The notes below the pieces were generated by a model, which saw nothing but the letters and a program-made list of their open reading frames with translations, was not told the DNA's origin and made no database searches. Position numbers and translations under genes: made by a program. Shown piece after piece: positions 53,428-62,528 of a stretch of DNA of 64,000 bases. Numbering within the stretch: the stretch's first letter is position 1; every line of letters begins with the position of its first letter. Source of the stretch: Marinagarivorans cellulosilyticus (lineage in GTDB: Bacteria > Pseudomonadota > Gammaproteobacteria > Pseudomonadales > Cellvibrionaceae). The stretch is taken from contig NZ_AP023086.1 in NCBI RefSeq assembly GCF_021655555.1, positions 1,870,001-1,934,000 of the forward strand, written 5' to 3'.

Positions 53428-54841
53428 ATTCTAGAAACCGCAGTTGAGAGTCAAAAAGATGCGTATTCCTTTGGTGTGCATGGCGTGTAGCAAAAATGTG
53501 TAGTAACCCCCATGGACAAGGGAAATGCAGATCACGCATGGGGCATGGATGCTCTTTATTAGACATTGCAGGAGATGTAATAAAGCGGCCCAAGCGTTTG
53601 TTTCGCTACAGTGTGAACAAACATGGCTCTCTGGGTGTAATACCAAATGTAAAATAGAGCGGTTGATATTGCTCGTTTCTGACTATGCCTGTAGGCAAAA
53701 TCACATGTCGCGTGTACCGTTAATGCGCGCGCATCGATCTGCAAAAAAACATTGGCTGACGCTCCACCAAACGCTAAAAGCCACCCGCGCCTTGCGAAGG
53801 TGGAGGGTTCACCTGATCAAAAATAACCACAGCGTTTAAAGCCCGCCCGGGACTAAACTAGAGGCGCGCAGCCGGTATCTGCGGTAATTGGGCTTGCGTG
53901 CTCTTCGCCACAAACGCCACTAAGACTAAAGCTTAGCGGCCCTACGATAGCTAGGCTTTAACAGGCTCAACCATGCGTTGGTTTCAGCTTGTTACTGCTT
54001 CGCCGTTTACTTTTTTGCGAATATTACGTATCGCGGTGGGCGCCAGCAAAACGTGTGCTCGCGCTTAGTGCGGCGAGCAAGCTCAATACGCTCAATAAAC
54101 TATTATTTATGTGTTAAGTACCTATAGGGGTTCGTGCCCAAAATTAGTGCGCTCCTAATTCAGTCCCTCTGAAGGTAAGCATCTTTACATGGGTCTTCTG
54201 TTTCGACGCGCCATTTTAGGTGAGTTTGTAGTGCTGAAGAAACTAGAGAAATGGGTAATATTACCCGAAATTCTGTTAAATATTTGCGCGATAATCTAGC
54301 TGAAAAATGTTCTAGTTCCACGCTAAATTCACCGTTGAAGATGTAATGAGGTGTAATTTCAATGGCGAGTAATTTGGGTAATAATACCGGCCGTCTATGG
54401 CCTTTATTCATTGCTTATGCAGAAGCTTAAGCGAAGATATAATAGGCTTGCTTAATACTTGAACAACATTAAATGCTGATTCATAAAGAAACGCCTAAAG
54501 TATTTGCGTCCGATAAGGCTTTAGTGATTAACGAGTTAATTTTTTGTCTCCAATATTATTTTGAGACTAGAACTTTGTAATATTTGATGTCTTGTTGTGG
54601 TGAAGGGTGTCATAGTTGTCATGTTAAATAATTGGGCGCGGTAATTTTTTAATGCCTGCTCTTGAACGGTAGTCGGTATTGTGTGGCTGAGGTAAAGGAA
54701 AGCAAGTGCAAGTTGGTGAATTGATAGCGTCAACCGATGACGGGCTGGAAGCCATTATGCATGCGCTGATGGATTTTTTATTTAAATGGGATCGGGTCAA
54801 GCGTTGTTAGCTTGGTGCGCAAAGTAGGTCAGGGGGAGAAA
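53428..54841. other. Long gap with no convincing protein gene
   Basis: 1.4 kb between the cpdB terminator and the LysR gene. The open frames in it (53525-53839, 54160-54411, 54536-54733) have unnatural compositions and no supporting ribosome binding sites. The region holds regulator site 3 (54342-54357) and a weak stem plus T-run at 54527-54545, so a short noncoding transcript of about 150 nt is possible. Confidence 0.5.
54342..54357 (+). promoter_or_regulatory. Direct-repeat regulator site 3 (TGTAAT-n4-TGTAAT)
   Basis: An exact match to sites 1 and 2. A -10-like TAATAC (54382-54387) or TAATAA (54379-54384) follows 27-30 bases after the start of the second half-site. No gene follows within 450 bp. 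Confidence 0.5.
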
Positions 54842-55783
54842 ATGGGCTGCAGTATTAATCTTAATGGAATTTATATTTTCTATTGGGTTGCCAAGTTAAA
54901 AAGTATTACAGCGGCAAGTCGGCAATTAAATAGTAGTAAACCAACGTTTAGTCGAAAGTTGGCAGAGCTAGAAGAGGCGTTAGAAGTTACTCTAATTGTT
55001 AGAAACACTCGGTGTTTTCAATTGACGCCTGCAGGAGAAGAGTACTTTCAATTAGCGTCTCAGATAATCAACCTTATAGATACGGCTAATACGCAAGTAC
55101 AGCAATACAAAACGGATTCGCATGGCACTATTAAGTTGTGCATACCACCAGAGCTTAACTCAACGGCGACTAGTCGAGTCATCAAGCAATTTATGGATAA
55201 ACACCCTGATGTTAGCGTCGAGGTCACCGTCTCAGACAAAAACCAATTTTCCGTTGACGATGGTTATGATTTACTTTTTCGTTTAGGTGATATGGACGAT
55301 TGCCGTTTGGTGTCGCGAAATATTGGTACTATTGAGTACGGTTATATTGCTTCAGCGGACTATATTGAGAAACGTTACATTAGCGGCCCGAGCCCAGCGT
55401 TCGTTAAACCATCTTTAATTGCTATAGGCGGAGAGTTCGATCGCAAGATTGGTCGCATGCAAGATAAGTGCGGTGCAATTTCTGTCAGTGATGTAATGCT
55501 AGCCAAGAACTCAATTCTGGCTGGCCTGGGTGTCGCAAGATTGCCGCTGCACTTGTGTTCCGAGGAGCTAGGGCAGGGAAGTTTGCAGTTATTACAGGTT
55601 GAGGCCAGCGATCGCACTTCAGTTAATCTCGTATTTATGCAAGATCGTTATATGCCCGAATACATTAGGAAGTTTGTTGATTATTTAGTGGCCTTGTCAG
55701 AGGCAAATCGCCTTTGGTCTTCCTCCGAGTTATATCCTGTTTTCTTACCAAGAGGCGTTCCTGCTGTTGCTAGTGCGGGATAA
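54842..55783 (+). CDS. LysR-family transcriptional regulator
   Basis: A 313-residue protein. The N-terminal helix-turn-helix (about 10-65) reads YWVAKLKSITAASRQLNSS followed by KPTFSRKLAELEEAL, the LysR signature. The effector domain (about 90-295) has a periplasmic-binding-protein fold. AGGGGGAGAAA precedes the ATG at 54842, and an upstream in-frame ATG without a site is rejected. No divergent target gene is adjacent, so the regulated gene is unknown. Confidence 0.9.
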   Translation: MGCSINLNGIYIFYWVAKLKSITAASRQLNSSKPTFSRKLAELEEALEVTLIVRNTRCFQLTPAGEEYFQLASQIINLIDTANTQVQQYKTDSHGTIKLCIPPELNSTATSRVIKQFMDKHPDVSVEVTVSDKNQFSVDDGYDLLFRLGDMDDCRLVSRNIGTIEYGYIASADYIEKRYISGPSPAFVKPSLIAIGGEFDRKIGRMQDKCGAISVSDVMLAKNSILAGLGVARLPLHLCSEELGQGSLQLLQVEASDRTSVNLVFMQDRYMPEYIRKFVDYLVALSEANRLWSSSELYPVFLPRGVPAVASAG

Positions 55784-55886
55784 GGCAGCTTAAGGTAGAT
55801 ATCTATTAGTAGTAATTACTGTTCGAGTTGCCAAAGCATCCTTAAACTCGAGTTAGCCCATGTGTGTAGGGCAATTTATTTGGACG

Positions 55887-55934
55887 CGCAATCAAAAATA
55901 CCATCGCTTGAAAGCGGTGGTATTTTTGATTGCG
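55887..55934. terminator. Bidirectional terminator hairpin
   Basis: 21-bp arms (CGCAATCAAAAATACCATCGC-like, one G-T wobble) around a TTGAAA loop, with internal A5/T5 tracts. It separates the convergent LysR and thioesterase genes. Confidence 0.85.
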
Positions 55935-55992
55935 TTGTGAGCTGTTGGCGTAATGCTGCTGTTCTTTGAAAAATGCGAGCTTGGGGGGGGTA

Positions 55993-56394
55993 TTAGCTGG
56001 CGGGGCTTGGCACTGTTCTCGTGCGGCCATCTTTATCGATGGCGACAAATACAAATTCGGCATCGGTTACTTTTTGTGGCGCGTTGTCGGTGTAATGTTT
56101 TGTCCATACCTCGATATTAATGCGAATGGACGAGCGGCCAACTTCAGCTACTTCACAATAGCAGCTAACAATAGCGCCGACTTTAATTGGGCTTAAAAAA
56201 ACCATCGCGCCAACAGCAACGGTAGTTACTGGCCCGCGGGCTAACTCGCGAGCGGTAATTGCACCGGCAAGATCCATCTGTCCCATTAACCAGCCGCCAA
56301 AAATATCGCCGTTGGAGTTGGTATCTTGGGGGCGGGTGAGGGTTTGTAGTGCAAGTTCTCCTGATGGAGTTGGATCTTCGTCGCTATCTATCAT
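55993..56394 (-). CDS. Acyl-CoA thioesterase, YciA-like
   Basis: A 133-residue hot-dog-fold protein. DTNSNGDIFGGWLMGQMD (about 24-41) is the YciA/BACH active-site signature with the catalytic Asp/Asn region, and DAEFVFVAIDKDGR is the conserved C-terminal strand. It hydrolyses acyl-CoAs to free acid and CoA. AAGGAT seven bases before the ATG supports the start. Confidence 0.9.
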   Translation of the reverse strand: MIDSDEDPTPSGELALQTLTRPQDTNSNGDIFGGWLMGQMDLAGAITARELARGPVTTVAVGAMVFLSPIKVGAIVSCYCEVAEVGRSSIRINIEVWTKHYTDNAPQKVTDAEFVFVAIDKDGRTRTVPSPAS

Positions 56395-56457
56395 TATGTA
56401 ATCCTTAGAAATAAATGCCTGATATTTCTGTTGATTGAATATTACTGTGGTTTGTTT

Positions 56458-57828
56458 TTATCGAGCTGCGCTTATGGCATCGGGTAGCCAAGTCACTAGC
56501 TCTGGTTTTAGCGCCAATATAGTCATTAGTAAAACTTGAATGCCAATAAACGGTGCAACGCCACGGTAAATATCGCTGGTTTTAACGCTTTTAGGAGCTA
56601 CTCCTCGCAAGTAAAACAGGGCAAAGCCAAATGGTGGTGTTAAAAAGGATGTTTGCAAGTTAAGCGCAATCATTATGCCAAGCCATATCGGGTCTACGCC
56701 CATCATCAATAGTGCGGGGCCTACTAGCGGTACCACGACAAAGGTGATTTCGATGAAATCTAGAATAAAGCCAAGTAAAAAAATTACGACCATGACGATT
56801 AGCATCGCGCTAAAAACGCCGCCAGGCAGGGTAGCGAAAAACTGCTCTATAAGCTCTTTGCCGCCGTAACCAATAAATACCAGCGAAAAAATAGACGCCC
56901 CAAGCAAGATGGTAAAGACCATACAGGTAATTTTAGTGGTGGTTTGCATAACGCCTTTAAGGATACCTAGCGATAACTGCTTTTTAGCCAGTGCCAGTAG
57001 TGTGGCCGCAAGGGCACCTACGGCCGCGGCCTCTGTTGGGGTTGCAAGGCCGCTGATGATTGAGCCAAGAACCAACACAATAAGCATGACTGGTGGCAAA
57101 ATGCTGAGCCAAAGCTGGCTTTTTGCTTTGCTTTCGCATTCTACTCTAGGCGCTGTTGCACCTTTAAAAACGCCGGTGGCCAGTAAGTAAATGAGGTAGA
57201 GCAGCACCAAAATAAAGCCAGGTACAACCGCGCCCATAAACAGGTCGCCAACAGAAACAGGGGCTGCATTGAATATGCCTTGCTGTAGCTGGGCTTGCTG
57301 GTAAGCGTTGGATAAAATATCGCCTAGTAAGACTAATGCGATAGAGGGCGGGATAATTTGGCCCAAAGTGCCGGTTGCGCAAATGGTGCCGGTGGCAAGT
57401 TTTGGGCAGTAACCTTGCTTAAGCATAGTTGGCAGCGACATCAGTCCCATAGTGACAACCGTAGCGCCCACAATACCGGTACTTGCTGCTAGCAGTGTGC
57501 CCACCAAAACTACCGAAATGCCTAGCCCTGCCGGCAGTCGGCCACAGGCTTGCGCCATATTTTCGAGCAATTCTTCGGCAAGTTTTGTGCGCTCTAGCAT
57601 AACGCCCATAAAAATGAATAGGGGTACGGCAACAAGGGTATTTTTGCTGTAAACGCCAAATAGGCGCTCTGAAATGTACAATAAATCTTGTGGGTTGAAG
57701 TGGCCGCTAATAATGCCGATGCCTGCAAACCACAGGCTTACGCCTGCTAGGGTAAAGGCCACCGGGTAGCCCAGCATTAAGGCGGCACATACACACAAAA
57801 ACAATAAGAAGGGGATCCACTCAATCAT
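56458..57828 (-). CDS. dctM: TRAP transporter large permease (DctM type)
   Basis: A 456-residue protein with about 12 helices. Signatures seen are GYPVAFTLAGVSL (about 20-32), PLFIFMGVMLER, the STGIVGATVVTMGLMSLP region, GTLGQIIPPSIALVLLGD and LQTSFLTPPFGFALFYLRG near the end. The IIPPS and TPPFG loops are diagnostic for DctM. It drives Na+-coupled uptake with the small permease and a periplasmic binding protein. It overlaps the small permease by 8 bp. The substrate, usually an organic acid, is not visible. Confidence 0.95.
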   Translation of the reverse strand: MIEWIPFLLFLCVCAALMLGYPVAFTLAGVSLWFAGIGIISGHFNPQDLLYISERLFGVYSKNTLVAVPLFIFMGVMLERTKLAEELLENMAQACGRLPAGLGISVVLVGTLLAASTGIVGATVVTMGLMSLPTMLKQGYCPKLATGTICATGTLGQIIPPSIALVLLGDILSNAYQQAQLQQGIFNAAPVSVGDLFMGAVVPGFILVLLYLIYLLATGVFKGATAPRVECESKAKSQLWLSILPPVMLIVLVLGSIISGLATPTEAAAVGALAATLLALAKKQLSLGILKGVMQTTTKITCMVFTILLGASIFSLVFIGYGGKELIEQFFATLPGGVFSAMLIVMVVIFLLGFILDFIEITFVVVPLVGPALLMMGVDPIWLGIMIALNLQTSFLTPPFGFALFYLRGVAPKSVKTSDIYRGVAPFIGIQVLLMTILALKPELVTWLPDAISAAR

Positions 57829-58387
57829 GTTGCTGCGCCTCTGGGCTGTCTGTCACTGCGCCTTCTAGCTCAAGCTGGCCAAGGGTGGCCAATTGCCTGA
57901 ATGAGTCGGCGATGGCCTGTAAGGCGAGTAAGGCGCCGTTAACCACTAAAAGCGATTTCAACAAAAAAACGGCGGGCAAGCCGCCTGCGTCAGCGGAGGT
58001 TTCTTGAATGGCCCATGCGCTGGTTACGAAACCCCAACTTACAAGTGCGGTCACAAGCGCAAAAGGTAGTAAAAACGCGATATTGCCTACAAGGTCGACC
58101 CAGGCTTGGTATTTTCGGCTGCAGCGGCGATAAAAAATATCAACCCGCACATGCCCTTGTTCTGCCAACGTATATGCGCTGGCAAGCATAATCACTGTTG
58201 CGTGCAAGTAAGTCACAAGTTCTTGAGCGGCAACAGAATTGGCGTTTAGTAGGCCGCGTATTATGACGATACCTGCCATAAGTACCACCATAGCTAAGGT
58301 GAGCCAAGCGACAGAGCGGCCGATAGATTGATTAATGCTGGTGCCAATAGCAGCTAGCGTTTGGTAGCGCTCGAAAAGAAGCATCAT
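57821..58387 (-). CDS. dctQ: TRAP transporter small permease (DctQ type)
   Basis: A 188-residue protein with four helices. The conserved stretch HVRVDIFYRRCSRKYQAWVDL (about 84-104, quoted here as VRVDIFYRR) is the DctQ signature. AAGG precedes two adjacent ATGs (58387 or 58384). It pairs with the downstream large permease. A DctP binding-protein gene is not in the window, and the next gene upstream is pstS in the opposite orientation. Confidence 0.9.
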   Translation of the reverse strand: MMLLFERYQTLAAIGTSINQSIGRSVAWLTLAMVVLMAGIVIIRGLLNANSVAAQELVTYLHATVIMLASAYTLAEQGHVRVDIFYRRCSRKYQAWVDLVGNIAFLLPFALVTALVSWGFVTSAWAIQETSADAGGLPAVFLLKSLLVVNGALLALQAIADSFRQLATLGQLELEGAVTDSPEAQQHD

Positions 58388-58461
58388 TGCCTTATACCCA
58401 AGTTAGGGGTGAGCATTATAGCCTTATAACTTTAATTGCCCAGAGATCACACTTAAGCAAG

Positions 58462-58494
58462 TTTCCATAAAATTGAAACAAAACTGTAATAATT
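58462..58494 (+). promoter_or_regulatory. Possible degenerate Pho box before pstS
   Basis: Three AT-rich 11-mers in phase (TTTCCATAAAA-like, TTGAAACAAAA, CTGTAATAATT). Only CTGTAAT is close to the PhoB half-site CTGTCAT. The place fits a PhoB-activated promoter, but the match is weak. Confidence 0.35.
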
Positions 58495-58570
58495 CGCGAT
58501 TAGGATGGCGCCATCTTAAACAAGTGTGCGGCCGCAAGTGCGGTTCATTCAACATTAACGAGGGTTTATT

Positions 58571-59611
58571 GTGAAAAAATTACTGATGGCAGCGGCGTGC
58601 GTTGCAAGCTTTTCATTGGCGCCACAAGCGTTCGCAAACCGTGACCACATCATGGTTGTGGGTTCATCGACAGTTTTTCCATTTTCAAAAGTTGTTGCTG
58701 AGCGTTTCGGTCGTAAAACAAATTTCAAAGCGCCTAAAATCGAGCCTACCGGTACTGGCGGCGGCTTTAAAGAGTTTTGTAAAGGTGTGGGCATAAGCAC
58801 TCCTGATGTTTCCAATGCTTCTCGTCGCATTAAGTCGAGTGAGTTTGAAGACTGCCAAAAAAATGGTGTGAAAGACATCGTTGAAGTCTTGATTGGTTAT
58901 GACGGCATCGTCATTGCCAACTCAGTTAAGGCCAAGCCTATGACTCTAGAGCTTAAGGATATATTCCTAGCGCTAGCGAAGAAGGTTCCAGACCCCAAGG
59001 GCACAGAAACCTTAGTTGATAACCCCTATGTAACATGGAAAGACGTAAATCCTGCGTTGCCAGCTACAAAAATTGAAGTGTTAGGCCCACCGCCTACTTC
59101 TGGTACCCGCGATGCCTTTGTTGAGCTAGCGATGGAAGGCGGTTGTAAAACCTTCCCATGGATTAAAGCCATGAAAGGCACCGACAAAAGCAAATACAAA
59201 GCTTTGTGTCATGGTATTCGTGAAGATGGCGCCTATGTTGAAGCGGGCGAAAACGACAACTTGATTGTGCGTAAGCTCAGCGAAAGCCCAAAGGCGCTCG
59301 GTATTTTTGGCTTTAGCTTCCTTGATCAAAACGCAGACAAAGTACATGCAGCTAAAGTGGGCGGTCATGCACCTACGTTCGAAAGTATTTCTGATGGCAG
59401 CTACATCGTTTCGCGTCCATTGTACTTTTACGTAAAGGCAGCGCACGTAGGCGTTATCCCTGGCATCCAGGAATTCTTAGCTGAGTTCACTAACGATCGC
59501 GCTTGGGGTGACGAAGGTTACTTAACCGATAAAGGCTTGATTCCGCTATCAGCCAAAGAGCGCGCTAAAGTGGGCGCCAGTGTTAAGAAGTTGGAATCAC
59601 TTTCGCTTTAA
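58571..59611 (+). CDS. pstS: Phosphate ABC transporter, periplasmic phosphate-binding protein
   Basis: A 346-residue protein with a signal peptide (about 1-22, AFA/N). Phosphate-site motifs are VVGSSTVFPFS (about 29-39), EPTGTGGGFKEFC and the SRRIKSSEF region, with PPPTSGTRDAFVELA near 175-189. It binds phosphate and delivers it to PstCA. GTG start with GAGGG nine bases upstream. It is the first gene of the pst operon, followed by an intercistronic terminator-like hairpin. Confidence 0.95.
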   Translation: MKKLLMAAACVASFSLAPQAFANRDHIMVVGSSTVFPFSKVVAERFGRKTNFKAPKIEPTGTGGGFKEFCKGVGISTPDVSNASRRIKSSEFEDCQKNGVKDIVEVLIGYDGIVIANSVKAKPMTLELKDIFLALAKKVPDPKGTETLVDNPYVTWKDVNPALPATKIEVLGPPPTSGTRDAFVELAMEGGCKTFPWIKAMKGTDKSKYKALCHGIREDGAYVEAGENDNLIVRKLSESPKALGIFGFSFLDQNADKVHAAKVGGHAPTFESISDGSYIVSRPLYFYVKAAHVGVIPGIQEFLAEFTNDRAWGDEGYLTDKGLIPLSAKERAKVGASVKKLESLSL

Positions 59612-59713
59612 GATGCCGTGTTGTGCTAATCTTGCGCCCCAAATTGGCAGCACCAATTAACAGCGTGTGATTAGCCAGTGTCACTGTCATCAAGACGACA
59701 TGAAAACCATTGA

Positions 59714-59746
59714 AAATAGCCCATAAGCCTTGTGGGCTATTTTTTT
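59714..59746 (+). terminator. Intercistronic terminator between pstS and pstC
   Basis: AAATAGCCCA (59714) and TGGGCTATTT (59733) form a 10-bp stem with a 9-base loop and T7. It is probably leaky, which would give more pstS than pstCAB mRNA. Confidence 0.85.
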
Positions 59747-59768
59747 GTATCTGAGTTAGGTAGCTATC

Positions 59769-61169
59769 GTGGAACCATCAGTACTTGTTATTGCTATTTT
59801 TGTGTTGGGCTCTTTAGCCTTTCTGGCTGGGCGCTCGCGCTCTGTCGCAATATCACAAAATGTTGGCGGCATACGTTTTTTAAACTCATTGCCGTTTTAT
59901 TACGGCACGCTTACGGCCCTTTGGTGCGCGATCCCGTGCTTTGCGGTGCTGGGCGTGTGGATGATCTTTGATGATCTTATCATTCGCAATGCGGTGCTTT
60001 CATCTTTGCCGGAAGAGGCGATAGCGCAAGCCGGCGATAACGTAGGCTTACTGCTTAACCAAATTCAAAATATTGCTGCGTTGTCCGCGGGTGCTGACGA
60101 TGCCCCAGACTACATGTTCGTTGCGGCAGAGCGTTTACAGTCTTTACAGGCTACCAGCCGGTGGGCCATGACGGGGGTTATTCTCGTGTGTGCCTTGGTG
60201 GGATCTATTTTTGTATGGAGCCAAATCCAGCCTCAGCTTAAGGCGCGCTTTAAGGTAGAGAAGGTCTTTAGAAACTTCCTCTTTTTGTGTTCAAGCTTGG
60301 CGATTTTAACTACTGTCGGCATTGTGGCTTCTGTGCTGTTTGAGTCTATCCGCTTTTTTACCCAAGTACCTATTACAGAGTTCTTGTTCGGATTGGAGTG
60401 GAGCCCGCAAATGGCTATTCGCGACGACCAGCAGGGTAGCTCGGGTAGCTTTGGTGCTATTCCGCTATTCACCGGCACGCTATTGATTGCAGCCATTGCC
60501 ATGATTATTGCCGTACCTTGCGGTTTGATGTCGGCCATCTTCTTATCCGAATACGCCGGTGCGCGCACCCGCGATATTATCAAGCCTATGCTTGAGGTTT
60601 TGGCGGGTATCCCTACCGTGGTTTATGGTTTTTTTGCGGCGTTAACCGTGGCCCCGTTCATTCGCGATTTAGGCTTCGATTTGGGCTTGGATCAATGGTT
60701 AATTATTAGCTCTGAAAGTGCGCTGGCCGCTGGCCTTGTGATGGGCGTGATGATTATTCCTTTTGTCTCGTCGCTATCGGATGACGTGATTAATGCTGTA
60801 CCGCAATCTTTGCGCGATGGCGCTTTGGGCTTAGGGTCGACCAAGTCCGAGGTCATTAAACAAGTTGTTATTCCCGCCGCGTTACCGGGTATTGTCGGTG
60901 GCGTATTGTTAGCGGCTTCGCGCGCTATTGGTGAAACCATGATTGTGGTAATGGCTGCAGGTTTGGCTGCTAACCTCACGCTTAACCCGCTAGATTCTGT
61001 AACCACTGTTACCGTGCAAATTGTGACGCTATTAGTTGGCGACCAAGAATTTGATAGCCCGAAAACACTCGCGGCTTTTGCTTTGGGTTTGATGCTATTT
61101 GTGGTCACCCTCAGCTTAAATTACCTTGCCCTGCACATTGTTAGGAAGTATCGAGAGCAATATGACTAA
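59769..61169 (+). CDS. pstC: Phosphate ABC transporter permease PstC
   Basis: A 466-residue permease, longer than E. coli PstC (319) because of an N-terminal extension with extra helices (about 1-165). The transport domain (about 165-466) has TLLIAAIAMIIAVPCGL, EVLAGIPTVVYGFFA and the EAA-type loop DGALGLGSTKSEVIKQVVIPAALPGI (given as ALGLGSTKSEVIKQVVIPAA). The start is GTG. The extended form is common in marine gammaproteobacteria. Confidence 0.95.
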   Translation: MEPSVLVIAIFVLGSLAFLAGRSRSVAISQNVGGIRFLNSLPFYYGTLTALWCAIPCFAVLGVWMIFDDLIIRNAVLSSLPEEAIAQAGDNVGLLLNQIQNIAALSAGADDAPDYMFVAAERLQSLQATSRWAMTGVILVCALVGSIFVWSQIQPQLKARFKVEKVFRNFLFLCSSLAILTTVGIVASVLFESIRFFTQVPITEFLFGLEWSPQMAIRDDQQGSSGSFGAIPLFTGTLLIAAIAMIIAVPCGLMSAIFLSEYAGARTRDIIKPMLEVLAGIPTVVYGFFAALTVAPFIRDLGFDLGLDQWLIISSESALAAGLVMGVMIIPFVSSLSDDVINAVPQSLRDGALGLGSTKSEVIKQVVIPAALPGIVGGVLLAASRAIGETMIVVMAAGLAANLTLNPLDSVTTVTVQIVTLLVGDQEFDSPKTLAAFALGLMLFVVTLSLNYLALHIVRKYREQYD

Positions 61170-62445
61170 GCCATCATCTACAAAACAAGCAGAATTAGTC
61201 CAAAAGAGCTTAGCCAAGCGTTATGCGGCAGAAAAGCGATTTAAAGCTTTTGGTATTGCTTCTATTTCATTTGGCTTGGGCGCGTTACTGGTGTTGTTTG
61301 TCGAAATATTCGGCGGCGGCATGGGCGGCTTTCGGCAAACAGAAATGGCGTTGGAAATCGAGTTCGATGCCGATACGCTCGAAGTTTACGACGCCACAAA
61401 CCCTGATGAAATATTAGCGGGTAATTACTCTGGTCTTATTAAAGCTGCGCTAAAAAAGCGTTTTCCTGATGTGACGAATCGACGTGAAAAGCGTGCGCTT
61501 TACAGTATGGTGAGCGTGGGGGCTAATTATCAGTTGCGGGATTTACTCGCGACCGACCCAGACTTACTTAATAGCACACAGCGCTTATGGGTATTGGCCG
61601 ATGATGATATCGATACCTACTACAAGAGCTTATCTGGCGAGCCTTATGCCGAGCGCATGACAGAGCAACAGCTTAAGTGGGTTCAAAGCTTTGTGGATAG
61701 CGGCGATATTAAAACCGTTTTCAATACGCGCTTTTTTACCGACGGTGATTCCAGCGAGCCAGAAATGGCCGGTATTCGCGGGGCGGTATTGGGCAGTTTA
61801 TTAACACTGCTGGTGACTTTAGCATTGTCATTCCCTGTGGGAGTGGCGGCCGCGATTTATCTAGAAGAATACGCCCCCAGCAACCGTTTAACTGACTTTG
61901 TTGAAGTGAATATTAATAACCTGGCGGCCGTGCCTTCGATTATTTTTGGCCTGCTGGGTTTGGCAATATTCATTAATGTGTTTGAAATGCCGCGCTCTAT
62001 CCCCTTGGTAGGCGGCATGGTATTAACCTTAATGACACTGCCAACCATTATCATTTCGAGCCGCGCGGCCATTAAGGCTGTGCCACCGAGCATCCGCGAA
62101 GCAGCCTTAGGTATTGGCGCGTCAAAAATGCAGATGATTTTGCACCACGTATTGCCTTTGGCGATGCCAGGCATGCTGACCGGCGCCATTATTGGTATGG
62201 CGCAGGCGTTGGGCGAGACGGCGCCGCTGTTAATGATTGGTATGGTGGCGTTTATTATGGATATACCAGGCTCCGTCACAGACCCAGCTACCGTAATGCC
62301 GGTGCAAATATTTTTGTGGTCCGATAGCCCAGAGCGTGCCTTTGTTGAAAAGACATCGGCGGCGATTATGGTGCTACTCATGTTCCTTATGTTTATGAAT
62401 GCCCTTGCGGTATTGCTGCGTAAACGCTTAGAGCGTCGCTGGTAA
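61162..62445 (+). CDS. pstA: Phosphate ABC transporter permease PstA
   Basis: A 427-residue permease. It starts at ATG 61162, overlapping the pstC stop by 8 bp with GAGAGCAAT upstream. An in-frame ATG 12 codons earlier lies in pstC and is less likely. A long N-terminal domain precedes the permease core: LEEYAPSNRL, NINNLAAVPSIIFGLLGL and the EAA loop REAALGIGASKMQMILHHVLP. It pairs with PstC as the membrane channel. Confidence 0.95.
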   Translation: MTKPSSTKQAELVQKSLAKRYAAEKRFKAFGIASISFGLGALLVLFVEIFGGGMGGFRQTEMALEIEFDADTLEVYDATNPDEILAGNYSGLIKAALKKRFPDVTNRREKRALYSMVSVGANYQLRDLLATDPDLLNSTQRLWVLADDDIDTYYKSLSGEPYAERMTEQQLKWVQSFVDSGDIKTVFNTRFFTDGDSSEPEMAGIRGAVLGSLLTLLVTLALSFPVGVAAAIYLEEYAPSNRLTDFVEVNINNLAAVPSIIFGLLGLAIFINVFEMPRSIPLVGGMVLTLMTLPTIIISSRAAIKAVPPSIREAALGIGASKMQMILHHVLPLAMPGMLTGAIIGMAQALGETAPLLMIGMVAFIMDIPGSVTDPATVMPVQIFLWSDSPERAFVEKTSAAIMVLLMFLMFMNALAVLLRKRLERRW

Positions 62446-62464
62446 GAGCGCGCTTAATTAACCG

Positions 62465-62514
62465 GCACCCATCGGCCAATAACTCTTTTGGTCGATAGGG
62501 GTGCTTCTTGTCAT
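62465..62514 (+). repeat. Intercistronic hairpin between pstA and pstB
   Basis: GCACCC-ATCGGCCAA pairs with TTGGTCGATAGGGGTGC (2-base bulge and one G-U). It ends 15 bases before the pstB start and may affect mRNA processing or pstB translation. Confidence 0.55.
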
Positions 62515-62528
62515 AAAGGTGTAATAAG

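Noticed and set aside
53525..53839. 104-codon frame rich in R, H and C
   Set aside because: Atypical composition, no ribosome binding site, no conserved motif.
54160..54411. 83-codon minus-strand frame
   Set aside because: It covers regulator site 3 and shows no start signal. Kept only as an unexplained frame.
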